A stretch of DNA of 64,000 nucleotides. Source: an uncultured Collinsella sp. (lineage in GTDB: Bacteria > Actinomycetota > Coriobacteriia > Coriobacteriales > Coriobacteriaceae). The first letter of the stretch is position 1. Each line of letters begins with the position of its first letter. The notes below the pieces were generated by a model. That model was given only the letters and a program-made list of their open reading frames with translations, did not search any database and had not been told where the DNA came from. This document shows, piece after piece, positions 15,383 through 22,554 of the stretch. The stretch is from positions 1 to 64,000 of the forward strand of contig CABUXL010000008.1 of assembly GCA_902495525.1 (NCBI GenBank), read 5' to 3'. The position numbers were made by a program, and so were the translations under genes.

Positions 15383-16279
15383 GTGACCGATCGGTCCCTG
15401 ACTCTTTCCGCGCCGGCAAAGATTAACCTCTACCTGGGGGTTCATACCGAGCGCGATGACCGCGGCTACCACAGGGTCGATTCCCTGATGGCGGCCGTCG
15501 GTCTTTCCGATACCGTGACGGTCACGCCGGCGCAGGCGCTGACCGTCCAGACGGTTCCAGCATCAGATTTTCCCATGCAAAAGAATACGGCGTATCGGGC
15601 TGCGGTTGCTATGGCCGAGCATTATGGTCGCGAGGCAAACATCCGCGTGACGATTGAGAAGCGCATTCCATTGTGCGCCGGCTTGGGCGGCCCCTCGACG
15701 GATGCGGCCGCGGTCATTGTCGCCTTGGCGGAGCTCTGGGGCATTGATCGCACCGACCCAGCGCTCGACGACATTGCGCGGGGCATTGGTGCTGACGTCC
15801 CGTTCTTTTTGCACGCGAGTCCTGCGTTCTACGTAGGTGGGGGAGACGTGCTGGCAACTGAGTACCCCGCGCTGCCCGTGACGCCCGTCGTGCTGGTTAA
15901 GCCGCGCGAGGCGAGCGTTTCGACAATTGAGGCCTATCGACGTTTTGACGAGGCCCCGGTGCCTGCGGACAAGCCCGGCGCGATAGCTTCTACCTTGCGT
16001 GCTGGTGATGCCGAGACGGCATATGCGCTCATCCATAACAACTTGGGTGTCATTTCCGCACAGATGGAGCCGCAGATTCAAACGGTTCTCGATTGGCTGC
16101 GTAAACAGGACGGCACCGTTGCTGTAGATGTGTGCGGATCGGGTGCCTGCTCGTTTGCCATTTGCGACACCGTCGACATGGCCGAAAGGCTTGCCGACGC
16201 TGCCCAGCAAAACGGCTGGTGGTCCTGCGCGACGGAGCTCATTCCCAACACGGTTCGCGTCGAAGTGCCAAAGAAGTAA
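15383..16279 (+). CDS. ispE: 4-diphosphocytidyl-2-C-methyl-D-erythritol kinase
   Basis: A GHMP-family kinase of the methylerythritol phosphate isoprenoid pathway. The 298 residues include SAPAKINLYLGV at the N-terminus and the ATP loop CAGLGGPSTDAAAV near residue 95 (usually GLGGGSSDAAA; here PST replaces GSS). The third motif appears as DVCGSGACSFAI. The start is GTG, 2 bp after the veg stop. IspD and IspF of the same pathway are encoded at 36150-37362. Confidence 0.93.
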   Translation: MTDRSLTLSAPAKINLYLGVHTERDDRGYHRVDSLMAAVGLSDTVTVTPAQALTVQTVPASDFPMQKNTAYRAAVAMAEHYGREANIRVTIEKRIPLCAGLGGPSTDAAAVIVALAELWGIDRTDPALDDIARGIGADVPFFLHASPAFYVGGGDVLATEYPALPVTPVVLVKPREASVSTIEAYRRFDEAPVPADKPGAIASTLRAGDAETAYALIHNNLGVISAQMEPQIQTVLDWLRKQDGTVAVDVCGSGACSFAICDTVDMAERLADAAQQNGWWSCATELIPNTVRVEVPKK

Positions 16280-16328
16280 AAATTTCTCTAGCACACGACG
16301 GAAATCTTTGTTACTATAGTCGAGCTAA

Positions 16329-16405
16329 CGGGTTGTGGCTCAGTTTGGTAGAGCACTGCGTTCGGGACGCAGGGGTCGCTGGTTCAAATCCAGTCAACCC
16401 GACCA
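16329..16405 (+). tRNA. tRNA-Pro (anticodon CGG)
   Basis: A full cloverleaf: acceptor CGGGTTG/CAACCCG, anticodon loop TTCGGGA, T-loop TTCAAAT and encoded CCA. It is followed by a strong terminator. Confidence 0.95.
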
Positions 16406-16416
16406 GAGCATGAGGA

Positions 16417-16445
16417 GGGACCGCTTCTTGCGGTCCCTTTTTTTA
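16417..16445 (+). terminator. Terminator after tRNA-Pro
   Basis: GGGACCGC-TTCTT-GCGGTCCC is followed by seven T. Confidence 0.92.
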
Positions 16446-16452
16446 GCTATTG

Positions 16453-16481
16453 TTGTGATACCGCGATAGCCGCGGTATACT
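16453..16481 (+). promoter_or_regulatory. Promoter for tatA
   Basis: TTGTGA (16453-16458) and TATACT (16476-16481) have the ideal 17-bp spacing and lie 37 bp before the tatA start. Confidence 0.6.
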
Positions 16482-16517
16482 CATTCGAGCTTGTCTCGCT
16501 GTATTGTGGAGGTCTAC

Positions 16518-16793
16518 ATGTTTGGACTGAGGGCTCCTGAGCTCATCATTATTCTCGTCGTTGTCCTGATTATCTTCGGGCCCAAGAACCTGCCGAAGCT
16601 CGGCAAGTCCCTCGGCTCTACCGTCAAGAATATCCGCGAGGGTATGGAGGGCGACGATAAGGCCGAGACCAAGCAGGCCGAGGAGGTCGTGGTCGAGCAG
16701 TCCGAGGAGGACAAGGAGATCGCTGAGCTCGAGGCCAAGCTCGCTGCTGCCAAGAAGAAGCAGGCAGAGGACAGCGACGCGGACGCAGAGTAG
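16518..16793 (+). CDS. tatA: Sec-independent translocase subunit TatA/TatE
   Basis: A membrane subunit of the twin-arginine export pore. The 91-residue protein has a short N-terminal membrane helix (about residues 5-20), the FGPKNLPKLGKSLG hinge and amphipathic helix, and an acidic, Lys-rich coiled-coil tail. GGAGG precedes the ATG at 16518. It is flanked by a promoter and a terminator and appears monocistronic; no tatC is in this window. Confidence 0.92.
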   Translation: MFGLRAPELIIILVVVLIIFGPKNLPKLGKSLGSTVKNIREGMEGDDKAETKQAEEVVVEQSEEDKEIAELEAKLAAAKKKQAEDSDADAE

Positions 16794-16818
16794 TCCCATC
16801 CCTTTGGGGTGAGCACCT

Positions 16819-16853
16819 GACCGGCTTGCCCGCAGGCTAGCCGGTCTTTTTCG
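16819..16853 (+). terminator. Terminator after tatA
   Basis: GACCGGCT/AGCCGGTC stem with a 12-base loop, followed by TTTTTCG. Confidence 0.85.
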
Positions 16854-16899
16854 TTTTGTTGACAGTTGATTGTTTGATCAGAGTTGGGGAGATATCCGT

Positions 16900-17370
16900 A
16901 TGGACGCAAGCCAGATCGTACTGACCGCTGAGGGCCGCCAGAAGCTCGTCGAGGAGCTCGCTTGGCGTGAGGGCGATTACGCCAAGGAGATCGTCGAGGA
17001 CATCAAGGAAGCCCGCGCGTTCGGCGACCTTTCGGAGAACTCCGAGTACGATGCCGCTAAGGACAAGCAGGCCCAGAACGCTGCTCGTATTGCCGAGATC
17101 CAGGCCATCCTCGCCAACGCTCAGGTTGCTGCCACCACGGGCGATCTGACCGTCTCCATCGGTTCCACCGTTTCTCTGATTGATCCCAACGGTGAGGTCA
17201 TGGAAGTCACGCTCGTCGGTACCACCGAGACCAACTCGCTCGAGCACAAGATTTCCAACGAGTCTCCGGTCGGTCACGCCATCATCGGTCACGGCGAGGG
17301 CGACTCCGTCGAGGTCGTTACGCCTTCCGGCAAGACTCGCGTCTACACCATCGCCAAGATCGCACGCTAG
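16900..17370 (+). CDS. greA: Transcription elongation factor GreA
   Basis: Rescues backtracked RNA polymerase by stimulating transcript cleavage. The 156-residue protein has the N-terminal coiled coil with the acidic tip (GDLSENSEYDAAKDKQ) and the C-terminal FKBP-like domain. GGGGAGA precedes the ATG at 16900. It lies upstream of lysS, a greA-lysS order found in several Actinobacteria and Firmicutes. Confidence 0.95.
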   Translation: MDASQIVLTAEGRQKLVEELAWREGDYAKEIVEDIKEARAFGDLSENSEYDAAKDKQAQNAARIAEIQAILANAQVAATTGDLTVSIGSTVSLIDPNGEVMEVTLVGTTETNSLEHKISNESPVGHAIIGHGEGDSVEVVTPSGKTRVYTIAKIAR

Positions 17371-17398
17371 ACCACGGTCCCGCGTAAAGGTATGTTTT

Positions 17399-17431
17399 CG
17401 CTCCCTGGGACCGAATCCTGGGGAGCGTTTT
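17399..17431 (+). terminator. Terminator between greA and lysS
   Basis: CGCTCCC/GGGAGCG stem followed by TTTTAGTTT. It probably gives partial readthrough, because only 19 bp remain before lysS. Confidence 0.7.
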
Positions 17432-17449
17432 AGTTTGAGGAGCTAACTT

Positions 17450-19414
17450 ATGGCAGAGAACCAGAACGCCGCAGATCAGGCATCGACGCTCAACGACGAG
17501 CGCGCCACCCGCCTGGCCAAGCGCGCCGCCCTGTTCGAGGCGGGCCAGAACCCCTATCCCGAGCACTCTGAGCTTGAGGACTACGTCGCCGATATCGAGA
17601 CTAAGTACGCCGATCTTGCCGATGGTGAGGACACCGAGGATGTCGTGAAGATCGCCGGCCGTGTGGTCGCCAAGCGCGGTCAGGGCAAGATCATGTTCAT
17701 CGTCGTGCGCGATGCGACTGCCGAGATTCAGCTGTTCTGCCGCATCAACGACATGGACGAGGCCGCCTGGAATACGCTCAAGGCCCTCGACCTGGGCGAC
17801 ATCCTGGGCGTGACCGGCGTGGTCGTGCGCACCCAGCGCGGCCAGCTTTCCGTTGCCCCTAAGAGCGCGACCCTGCTTTCCAAGGCCGTTCGTCCGCTGC
17901 CCGAGAAGTTCCACGGTCTTTCCGACAAGGAGACCCGCTATCGCCAGCGCTATGTCGATCTGATCGCCAACGACGACGTTCGTGAGACCTTCCGTAAGCG
18001 TTCGCAGATTCTCTCCACCTTCCGTCGCTTTATGGAGTCCGACGGCTACATGGAGGTCGAGACCCCCATCCTGCAGACCATCCAGGGCGGCGCTACGGCT
18101 AAGCCGTTCATCACGCACTTCAACGCGCTCGATCAGGAGTGCTACCTGCGTATTGCCACCGAGCTCCATCTCAAGCGCTGCATCGTCGGTGGTTTTGAGC
18201 GCGTGTTCGAGATCGGCCGCATCTTCCGTAACGAGGGAATGGACCTTACCCACAACCCCGAGTTCACCACGATGGAGGCCTACCGTGCCTTCTCAGACCT
18301 CGAGGGCATGAAGGCGCTCGCCCAGGGTGTCATTAAGGCGGCTAACAAGGCCATCGGCAACCCCGAGGTCATCGAGTACCAGGGCCAGACCATCGACCTT
18401 TCTGGTGAGTGGGCCAGCCGTCCCATGACCGACATCGTCTCCGACGTGCTCGGCAAGCAGGTCACCATCGACACGCCGGTCGAGGAGCTTGCTGCCGCCG
18501 CGCGCGAGAAGGGCCTGGAGATCAAGCCCGAGTGGACTGCCGGCAAGATCATCGCCGAGATTTACGATGAGCTGGGCGAGGACACCATCGTCAACCCGAC
18601 CTTCGTGTGCGATTACCCCATCGAGGTCAGCCCGCTCGCTAAGCGTTTTGAGGACGACCCGCGTTTGACTCACCGCTTTGAGCTGGTCATCGCCGGCCAC
18701 GAGTACGCCAACGCATTCTCCGAGCTCAACGACCCGGTCGACCAGGCTGAGCGCTTTGCTGCCCAGATGGCCGAGAAGGCCGGCGGCGACGATGAGGCTA
18801 TGGAGTATGACGAGGACTACGTGCGCGCCCTCGAGTACGGTATGCCTCCCGCGGGCGGCATTGGCATTGGTATCGACCGCGTGGTCATGCTGCTTACTAA
18901 CCAGGCTTCTATCCGCGACGTCCTGCTGTTCCCGCACATGAAGCCCGAGAAGGGTTTCCAGTCCGGTGCCGCTGCCGCCAAGGCTGCAGAGGCCGGCAAC
19001 GCCGCGAGCCCATTCGTTAAGTCGCTTAAGCCCACGCTCGATTACTCCAAGATCGCCGTTGAGCCGCTGTTTGAGGAGTTCGTCGACTTTGATACCTTCT
19101 CCAAGAGCGATTTCCGCGCTGTGAAGGTCAAGGCATGCGAGGCCGTCAAGAAGTCCAAGAAGCTGCTGAACTTTACGCTCGACGACGGTACCGGTACCGA
19201 CCGCACCATCCTCTCCGGTATTCACGCTTATTACGAGCCCGAGGACCTGGTCGGCAAGACCTTGCTCGCCATCACCAACCTGCCTCCGCGCAAGATGATG
19301 GGCATCCCCAGCTGCGGCATGCTCATCAGTGCCATCCACGAGGAGGATGGTGAGGAGCGCCTCAACCTGATCCAGCTCGACGCCTCCATCCCCGCCGGCG
19401 CAAAGATGTATTAA
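17450..19414 (+). CDS. lysS: Lysyl-tRNA synthetase with C-terminal tRNA-binding domain
   Basis: A class II synthetase with an N-terminal OB-fold anticodon domain (about 60-170), motif 2 (VFEIGRIFRNEGM) and motif 3 (PAGGIGIGIDRVV). At 654 residues it is about 150 longer than usual. After an Ala-rich linker (about 500-525), residues 545-654 form a Trbp111/EMAPII-type tRNA-binding domain (DFRAVKVKACEAV through KMMGIPSCGMLISA), normally found at the end of MetG or as a free protein. The appended domain should raise tRNA affinity (inference). Palindromic repeats follow the stop codon. Confidence 0.94.
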   Translation: MAENQNAADQASTLNDERATRLAKRAALFEAGQNPYPEHSELEDYVADIETKYADLADGEDTEDVVKIAGRVVAKRGQGKIMFIVVRDATAEIQLFCRINDMDEAAWNTLKALDLGDILGVTGVVVRTQRGQLSVAPKSATLLSKAVRPLPEKFHGLSDKETRYRQRYVDLIANDDVRETFRKRSQILSTFRRFMESDGYMEVETPILQTIQGGATAKPFITHFNALDQECYLRIATELHLKRCIVGGFERVFEIGRIFRNEGMDLTHNPEFTTMEAYRAFSDLEGMKALAQGVIKAANKAIGNPEVIEYQGQTIDLSGEWASRPMTDIVSDVLGKQVTIDTPVEELAAAAREKGLEIKPEWTAGKIIAEIYDELGEDTIVNPTFVCDYPIEVSPLAKRFEDDPRLTHRFELVIAGHEYANAFSELNDPVDQAERFAAQMAEKAGGDDEAMEYDEDYVRALEYGMPPAGGIGIGIDRVVMLLTNQASIRDVLLFPHMKPEKGFQSGAAAAKAAEAGNAASPFVKSLKPTLDYSKIAVEPLFEEFVDFDTFSKSDFRAVKVKACEAVKKSKKLLNFTLDDGTGTDRTILSGIHAYYEPEDLVGKTLLAITNLPPRKMMGIPSCGMLISAIHEEDGEERLNLIQLDASIPAGAKMY

Positions 19415-19416
19415 GA

Positions 19417-19443
19417 GTTACGCGGTTCTACGAACCGCGTAAC
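19417..19443 (+). repeat. GTTACGCGG palindromic hairpin, copy 2
   Basis: A 12-bp perfect stem GTTACGCGGTTC/GAACCGCGTAAC with a 3-base loop, two bases after the lysS stop. It is followed by GACGCTGCGCG and GACAAT motifs that recur after copy 3. Confidence 0.75.
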
Positions 19444-19508
19444 GGCTCGACGCTGCGCGGGCCGCATTTGGACAATCTGACGTTCAACTTCAAGGGCGCG
19501 ACCTAGGT

Positions 19509-19537
19509 GGTTACGCGGGTTTACCAACCCGCGTAAC
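19509..19537 (+). repeat. GTTACGCGG palindromic hairpin, copy 3
   Basis: A 13-bp stem GGTTACGCGGGTT/AACCCGCGTAACC around TAC. It is followed by TTGACGCTGCGCG, GACAATTTG and TTCAA, matching the tail of copy 2, so copies 2 and 3 form a tandem duplication of a unit of roughly 75-90 bp. Confidence 0.75.
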
Positions 19538-19580
19538 CAGTTGACGCTGCGCGCCGCCCAGGGCGACAATTTGTCATTCA

Positions 19581-19625
19581 AAAGGCAAGGCATGACCAGA
19601 AGGTCTATGCCTTGCCTTTTTCATG
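19581..19625 (+). terminator. Terminator after lysS
   Basis: A 12-bp stem AAGGCAAGGCAT/ATGCCTTGCCTT followed by TTTTTC. Confidence 0.88.
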
Positions 19626-19842
19626 CCAACTTGTTCGCCCTGGACGTCGCTTGCTGTCCGTCCTCTACCTGCGGCGTTGACTTGGTTGACACTTAGAACA
19701 TCGATGTAGTCATTGGGGACGTTCTTAAACGACTGCCCAACGGCTGTTGAGCGCATGGTTCGCATGACAGCCATCTCTTTTATGTTTCCTTTAGCCGTTG
19801 CTGCCTAGGATGGGGGTTAGTCGGTAGGAAGGGAGCGTCTAT

Positions 19843-21411
19843 ATGGACGACGCGAGCGAGCGTTCAATCGAAGAGGACATGCTCGATCAGTTCAATTACT
19901 TTGATGATGAGGACGAGGAGCTGATCGACCGTCGCGAGCCAGCGCCGCTTGATTCCTTTGATCTGGTCGATGAAGAGACTGATGAGGTTGAGGACGAATC
20001 AACGGAGCCCCCACAGTCTTCGCGCCTTAACTCGCTGCTTTCGAGAGCCCCCATGCACCACGGCGTTCGTGCCGGCGCGCTCCATATGAAAACTGACTGG
20101 CACCAGATCGTGACGGCAGGCGATGAGCTTGCCGTCGATGCGCCGCTCACCGATAAATCATCCATCATCTGCCGTACCGGCATGCTTATGCTGGCAAGCG
20201 GAACGGGTGCCTGGCGCGTGCGCGATACCATGAATCGTGTTGCCGCCGTACTCGGTGTCACCATCCACGTTGACTTAAGTCTTCTGTCGTTTGAGTGCAC
20301 CTGCATCGAAGATGGCCACTGCTTTAACGAGGTTGTCAGCCTGCCCACAACGGGAGTCAATACCCATCGCATTTGGATGATGGAGAGCTTCTTAAAGGAA
20401 ATCGAGACGTATGGGCGCCGGTTTACCGTGCACGAATACCACGAGATGCTCAAGACCGTTGAGAGTTCAAAACCTGATTACGCGCCTTGGCAACAGGGCC
20501 TTGCGGCGGCCTGCGCCTGTGGCGCCTTCGTTTTTTTGCTCGGCGGCGGCCCTATCGAGATGGCCTGCGCGTTTGTGGGCGCGGGTGTCGGCAACTTTGC
20601 CCGCTCCCATATTCTCAAGCAAGGCCTTGGTCAGTTCAGCGCGCTGACGACCGGCGTTGCGCTCGCTTGCGTTTCGTATCTGCTGGCATTGCTCGGCCTT
20701 GGCCAGGTCATACCGGGGGCAATGTCGCACCAAGAAGGCTATATCGGCGCCATGCTCTTTGTGATTCCCGGCTTTCCACTCATTACGGCAGGCCTCGACA
20801 TCGCTAAGCTCGACATGCGAAGCGGTATCGAGCGCCTTTCATATGCCGTATCGATTATTGTGATGGCGACCCTCGTAGGTTGGATGGTTGCCGAGTGTGT
20901 TGGCCTGGCGCCGGACGACTTTGCCCCACTGGGCCTTTCGCCGCTTGCCCTTACGCTCCTGCGCGTGGTGATGAGCTTCGTTGGCGTATTCGGCTTCTCG
21001 GTGATGTTCAACAGCCCGGTAAAGATGGCCGCGGCAGCTGGGTTGATCGGCGCCGTGTCCAATACCCTGCGTCTGACCCTTGTCGATGCGCCGACGATGA
21101 TTCCCTTCCTGGGCCTCAGCACGGGAATGCCTCCCGAGGCAGCAGCGTTTATCGGCGCGCTGGTATCGGGGCTGCTGGCAAGCTTGGCTGAAGTCAAGCT
21201 CACCTACCCGCGCATCGCCCTCACGGTGCCTTCGATTGTCATTATGGTGCCGGGCTTGTATCTGTATCGCTCGATGTATTACATGTGCACCTTCGACACA
21301 GTCAATATGCTCGGCTGGTTTGTGCGCGCAGTGCTCATCGTAGCGTTTCTGCCCGTTGGACTGGGTGTGGCGCGTACGCTCACCGACCCTCGCTGGCGCC
21401 ACACCAGCTAA
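19843..21411 (+). CDS. Threonine/serine exporter family protein (ThrE-like)
   Basis: A 522-residue inner-membrane protein. Residues 1-80 are very acidic and probably disordered in the cytosol. About 85-230 is the soluble half of the DUF1212 domain, and from about 235 there are roughly ten hydrophobic segments covering the ThrE and ThrE_2 parts. The single-chain layout equals Corynebacterium ThrE, which exports threonine and serine. Some relatives are split into two proteins. The true substrate here is not proven. GGAAGGGAG precedes the ATG. No partner genes are adjacent. Confidence 0.82.
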   Translation: MDDASERSIEEDMLDQFNYFDDEDEELIDRREPAPLDSFDLVDEETDEVEDESTEPPQSSRLNSLLSRAPMHHGVRAGALHMKTDWHQIVTAGDELAVDAPLTDKSSIICRTGMLMLASGTGAWRVRDTMNRVAAVLGVTIHVDLSLLSFECTCIEDGHCFNEVVSLPTTGVNTHRIWMMESFLKEIETYGRRFTVHEYHEMLKTVESSKPDYAPWQQGLAAACACGAFVFLLGGGPIEMACAFVGAGVGNFARSHILKQGLGQFSALTTGVALACVSYLLALLGLGQVIPGAMSHQEGYIGAMLFVIPGFPLITAGLDIAKLDMRSGIERLSYAVSIIVMATLVGWMVAECVGLAPDDFAPLGLSPLALTLLRVVMSFVGVFGFSVMFNSPVKMAAAAGLIGAVSNTLRLTLVDAPTMIPFLGLSTGMPPEAAAFIGALVSGLLASLAEVKLTYPRIALTVPSIVIMVPGLYLYRSMYYMCTFDTVNMLGWFVRAVLIVAFLPVGLGVARTLTDPRWRHTS

Positions 21412-21414
21412 TTG

Positions 21415-21442
21415 GTACAAGGGGGACAGGTTACTTTGCACC
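21415..21442 (+). repeat. GGGACAGG-core hairpin after the exporter gene
   Basis: GGTACAA pairs with TTGCACC around GGGGGACAGG. It sits 3 bp past the stop codon and resembles the hairpins at 47389, 50105 and 51154. Confidence 0.55.
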
Positions 21443-21447
21443 AAATG

Positions 21448-21514
21448 AGTTGCGGTGAAATAGGGACTGAATTGCTGCTTAAAGGGTCAAAACAGTCCGT
21501 ATTCCACCGCAACT
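21448..21514. repeat. TTGCGGTGG-type palindrome, copy 1 (imperfect)
   Basis: Starts AGTTGCGGTG and ends CCACCGCAACT; the arms are about 22 nt with a few mismatches. A perfect relative lies at 62820-62886. Confidence 0.7.
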
Positions 21515-21630
21515 TATGGGGTCGGGGGATTATCGGTGCCCTGCATCTTCATAAACTCAACGCTTACGAAGCGCATGCGTTTCGTGCTAGGCTGGTTCCA
21601 CCACATAAGTAGTCGCAGACGCGCGTACCA

Positions 21631-21682
21631 CGGGCGGGCGAGATGAAGTTCCAACAGCTCCATCTTGCCCGCCCGTTTTTGT
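21631..21682 (+). terminator. Terminator downstream of the exporter
   Basis: A 15-bp stem (21631-21645 with 21661-21675, one G-U pair) followed by TTTTTGTTG. It lies 43 bp before the next gene, so it separates the two transcription units. Confidence 0.85.
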
Positions 21683-21724
21683 TGCGTGGCGCCGCGGTAC
21701 AACACAGAGAGGAATCTGCCCTTT

Positions 21725-22273
21725 ATGCCTATCAACAAACGAGAGAGCCTGCTGTTCACCTTTATCATGTGCTTTTGCATGGTGCTCTGGATGAGCATCT
21801 ACAACGTTGCCCTGCAGCACGGGGCCATCAACGGCGAGGTCGTTGCCACTGCGTGGCTCGGCTTCCCCGTTGCCTACATTTTTGCCATGTGCTGCGACTG
21901 GTTCGTCGCCAGCCCGCTCGCCAAGGGTTTCGCCTTTAAGTACTTGGTCACGCCGGGCAAGAGCTCGCCACTTGCCATGACGCTCGCCGTCAGCTCCTGC
22001 ATGGTCGTTCCCATGGTCATCATCATGTCGCTGTACGGTGCCTGTGAGGGTCTGACGCACATGCCCGGCGGCATCCTTGCGAACCTGTATTCCGTGCCCG
22101 CGATCTGGATGATCAACATCCCGCATAATTTTGTGATGGCGCTGCCGTGGAACCTTTTGGTAGCCGGTCCGATTTCCCGCTTCGTCTTCCGTCGCGCCTT
22201 CCCTGTGGGGACGGTTTTCGAGGAGGAGCATGCCGAGCTCTTGGAGCAGGCTATGGCTCCTGAGTGCGAGTAG
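21725..22273 (+). CDS. DUF2798-like four-helix membrane protein
   Basis: A 182-residue membrane protein of unknown function with four hydrophobic segments (about 9-30, 38-60, 78-100 and 118-145). The arrangement of two similar halves, each with a conserved small-residue-rich helix pair, resembles the DUF2798 family. It begins MPINKRESLLF and has GAGAGGA upstream of the ATG at 21725. The neighbours do not suggest a function, and the terminators on both sides make it a single-gene unit. Confidence 0.6.
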   Translation: MPINKRESLLFTFIMCFCMVLWMSIYNVALQHGAINGEVVATAWLGFPVAYIFAMCCDWFVASPLAKGFAFKYLVTPGKSSPLAMTLAVSSCMVVPMVIIMSLYGACEGLTHMPGGILANLYSVPAIWMINIPHNFVMALPWNLLVAGPISRFVFRRAFPVGTVFEEEHAELLEQAMAPECE

Positions 22274-22439
22274 CTCGCTTAGGGATCTGCTGAGCGCGGG
22301 CGACTTGCTTGGTTGGAGCCCTAAGCGTGGATAGCTCTCTCGGCGACATCGCGGGCGTGAGCGGTGCGCATGACCGGAGGGCCCGTGCTGCTCCGTTGCC
22401 CGACGTGCTAGCGCGCAGAACAATCTGTTGGTGCATTCG

Positions 22440-22472
22440 GCGGCTGCTGAAGCGTTTCGGCAGCCGCTTTTT
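22440..22472 (+). terminator. Terminator before the activase operon
   Basis: GCGGCTGC/GCAGCCGC stem followed by TTTTTATA. Confidence 0.85.
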
Positions 22473-22484
22473 ATACGGAGTTTA

Positions 22485-22505
22485 AATACAACAGTCTGTT
22501 GTATT
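22485..22505. promoter_or_regulatory. 21-bp palindromic operator, probable TetR-regulator site
   Basis: A perfect palindrome with arms AATACAACAG and CTGTTGTATT around one central T. It lies 50 bp before the large activase gene, which is followed by an overlapping TetR-family gene. Perfect palindromes of this size in front of a TetR-linked operon are typical operators. The binding partner is inferred from context. Confidence 0.7.
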
Positions 22506-22554
22506 ACGTAGAGTGGTATATCTCTAGCGGGAAAAATGCGAGAGACGGAGCATT

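Larger units (their letters stand above)
19415..19842. other. Gene-free stretch after lysS with tandem palindromic repeats
   Basis: It holds two related repeat units (from 19417 and 19509, about 92 bp apart) and a strong terminator (19581-19625). Past the terminator, 19626-19842 holds no convincing gene; a 66-codon minus-strand frame has no recognisable homology or ribosome-binding site. The last 60 bp should contain the promoter of the exporter gene. Confidence 0.6.
21412..21724. other. Gene-free stretch with 3'-UTR repeat, palindrome and terminator
   Basis: Right after the exporter stop there is a GGGGGACAGG hairpin (21415-21442), then an imperfect TTGCGGTG palindrome (21448-21514), then a strong terminator (21631-21682). 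The remainder upstream of 21725 should hold the promoter of the small membrane protein; no gene is visible. Confidence 0.6.

Noticed and set aside
19574..19774. 66-codon minus-strand frame after lysS
   Set aside because: It runs through the lysS terminator hairpin, has no ribosome-binding site and matches no family I recognise; possible but unsupported decayed coding remnant.
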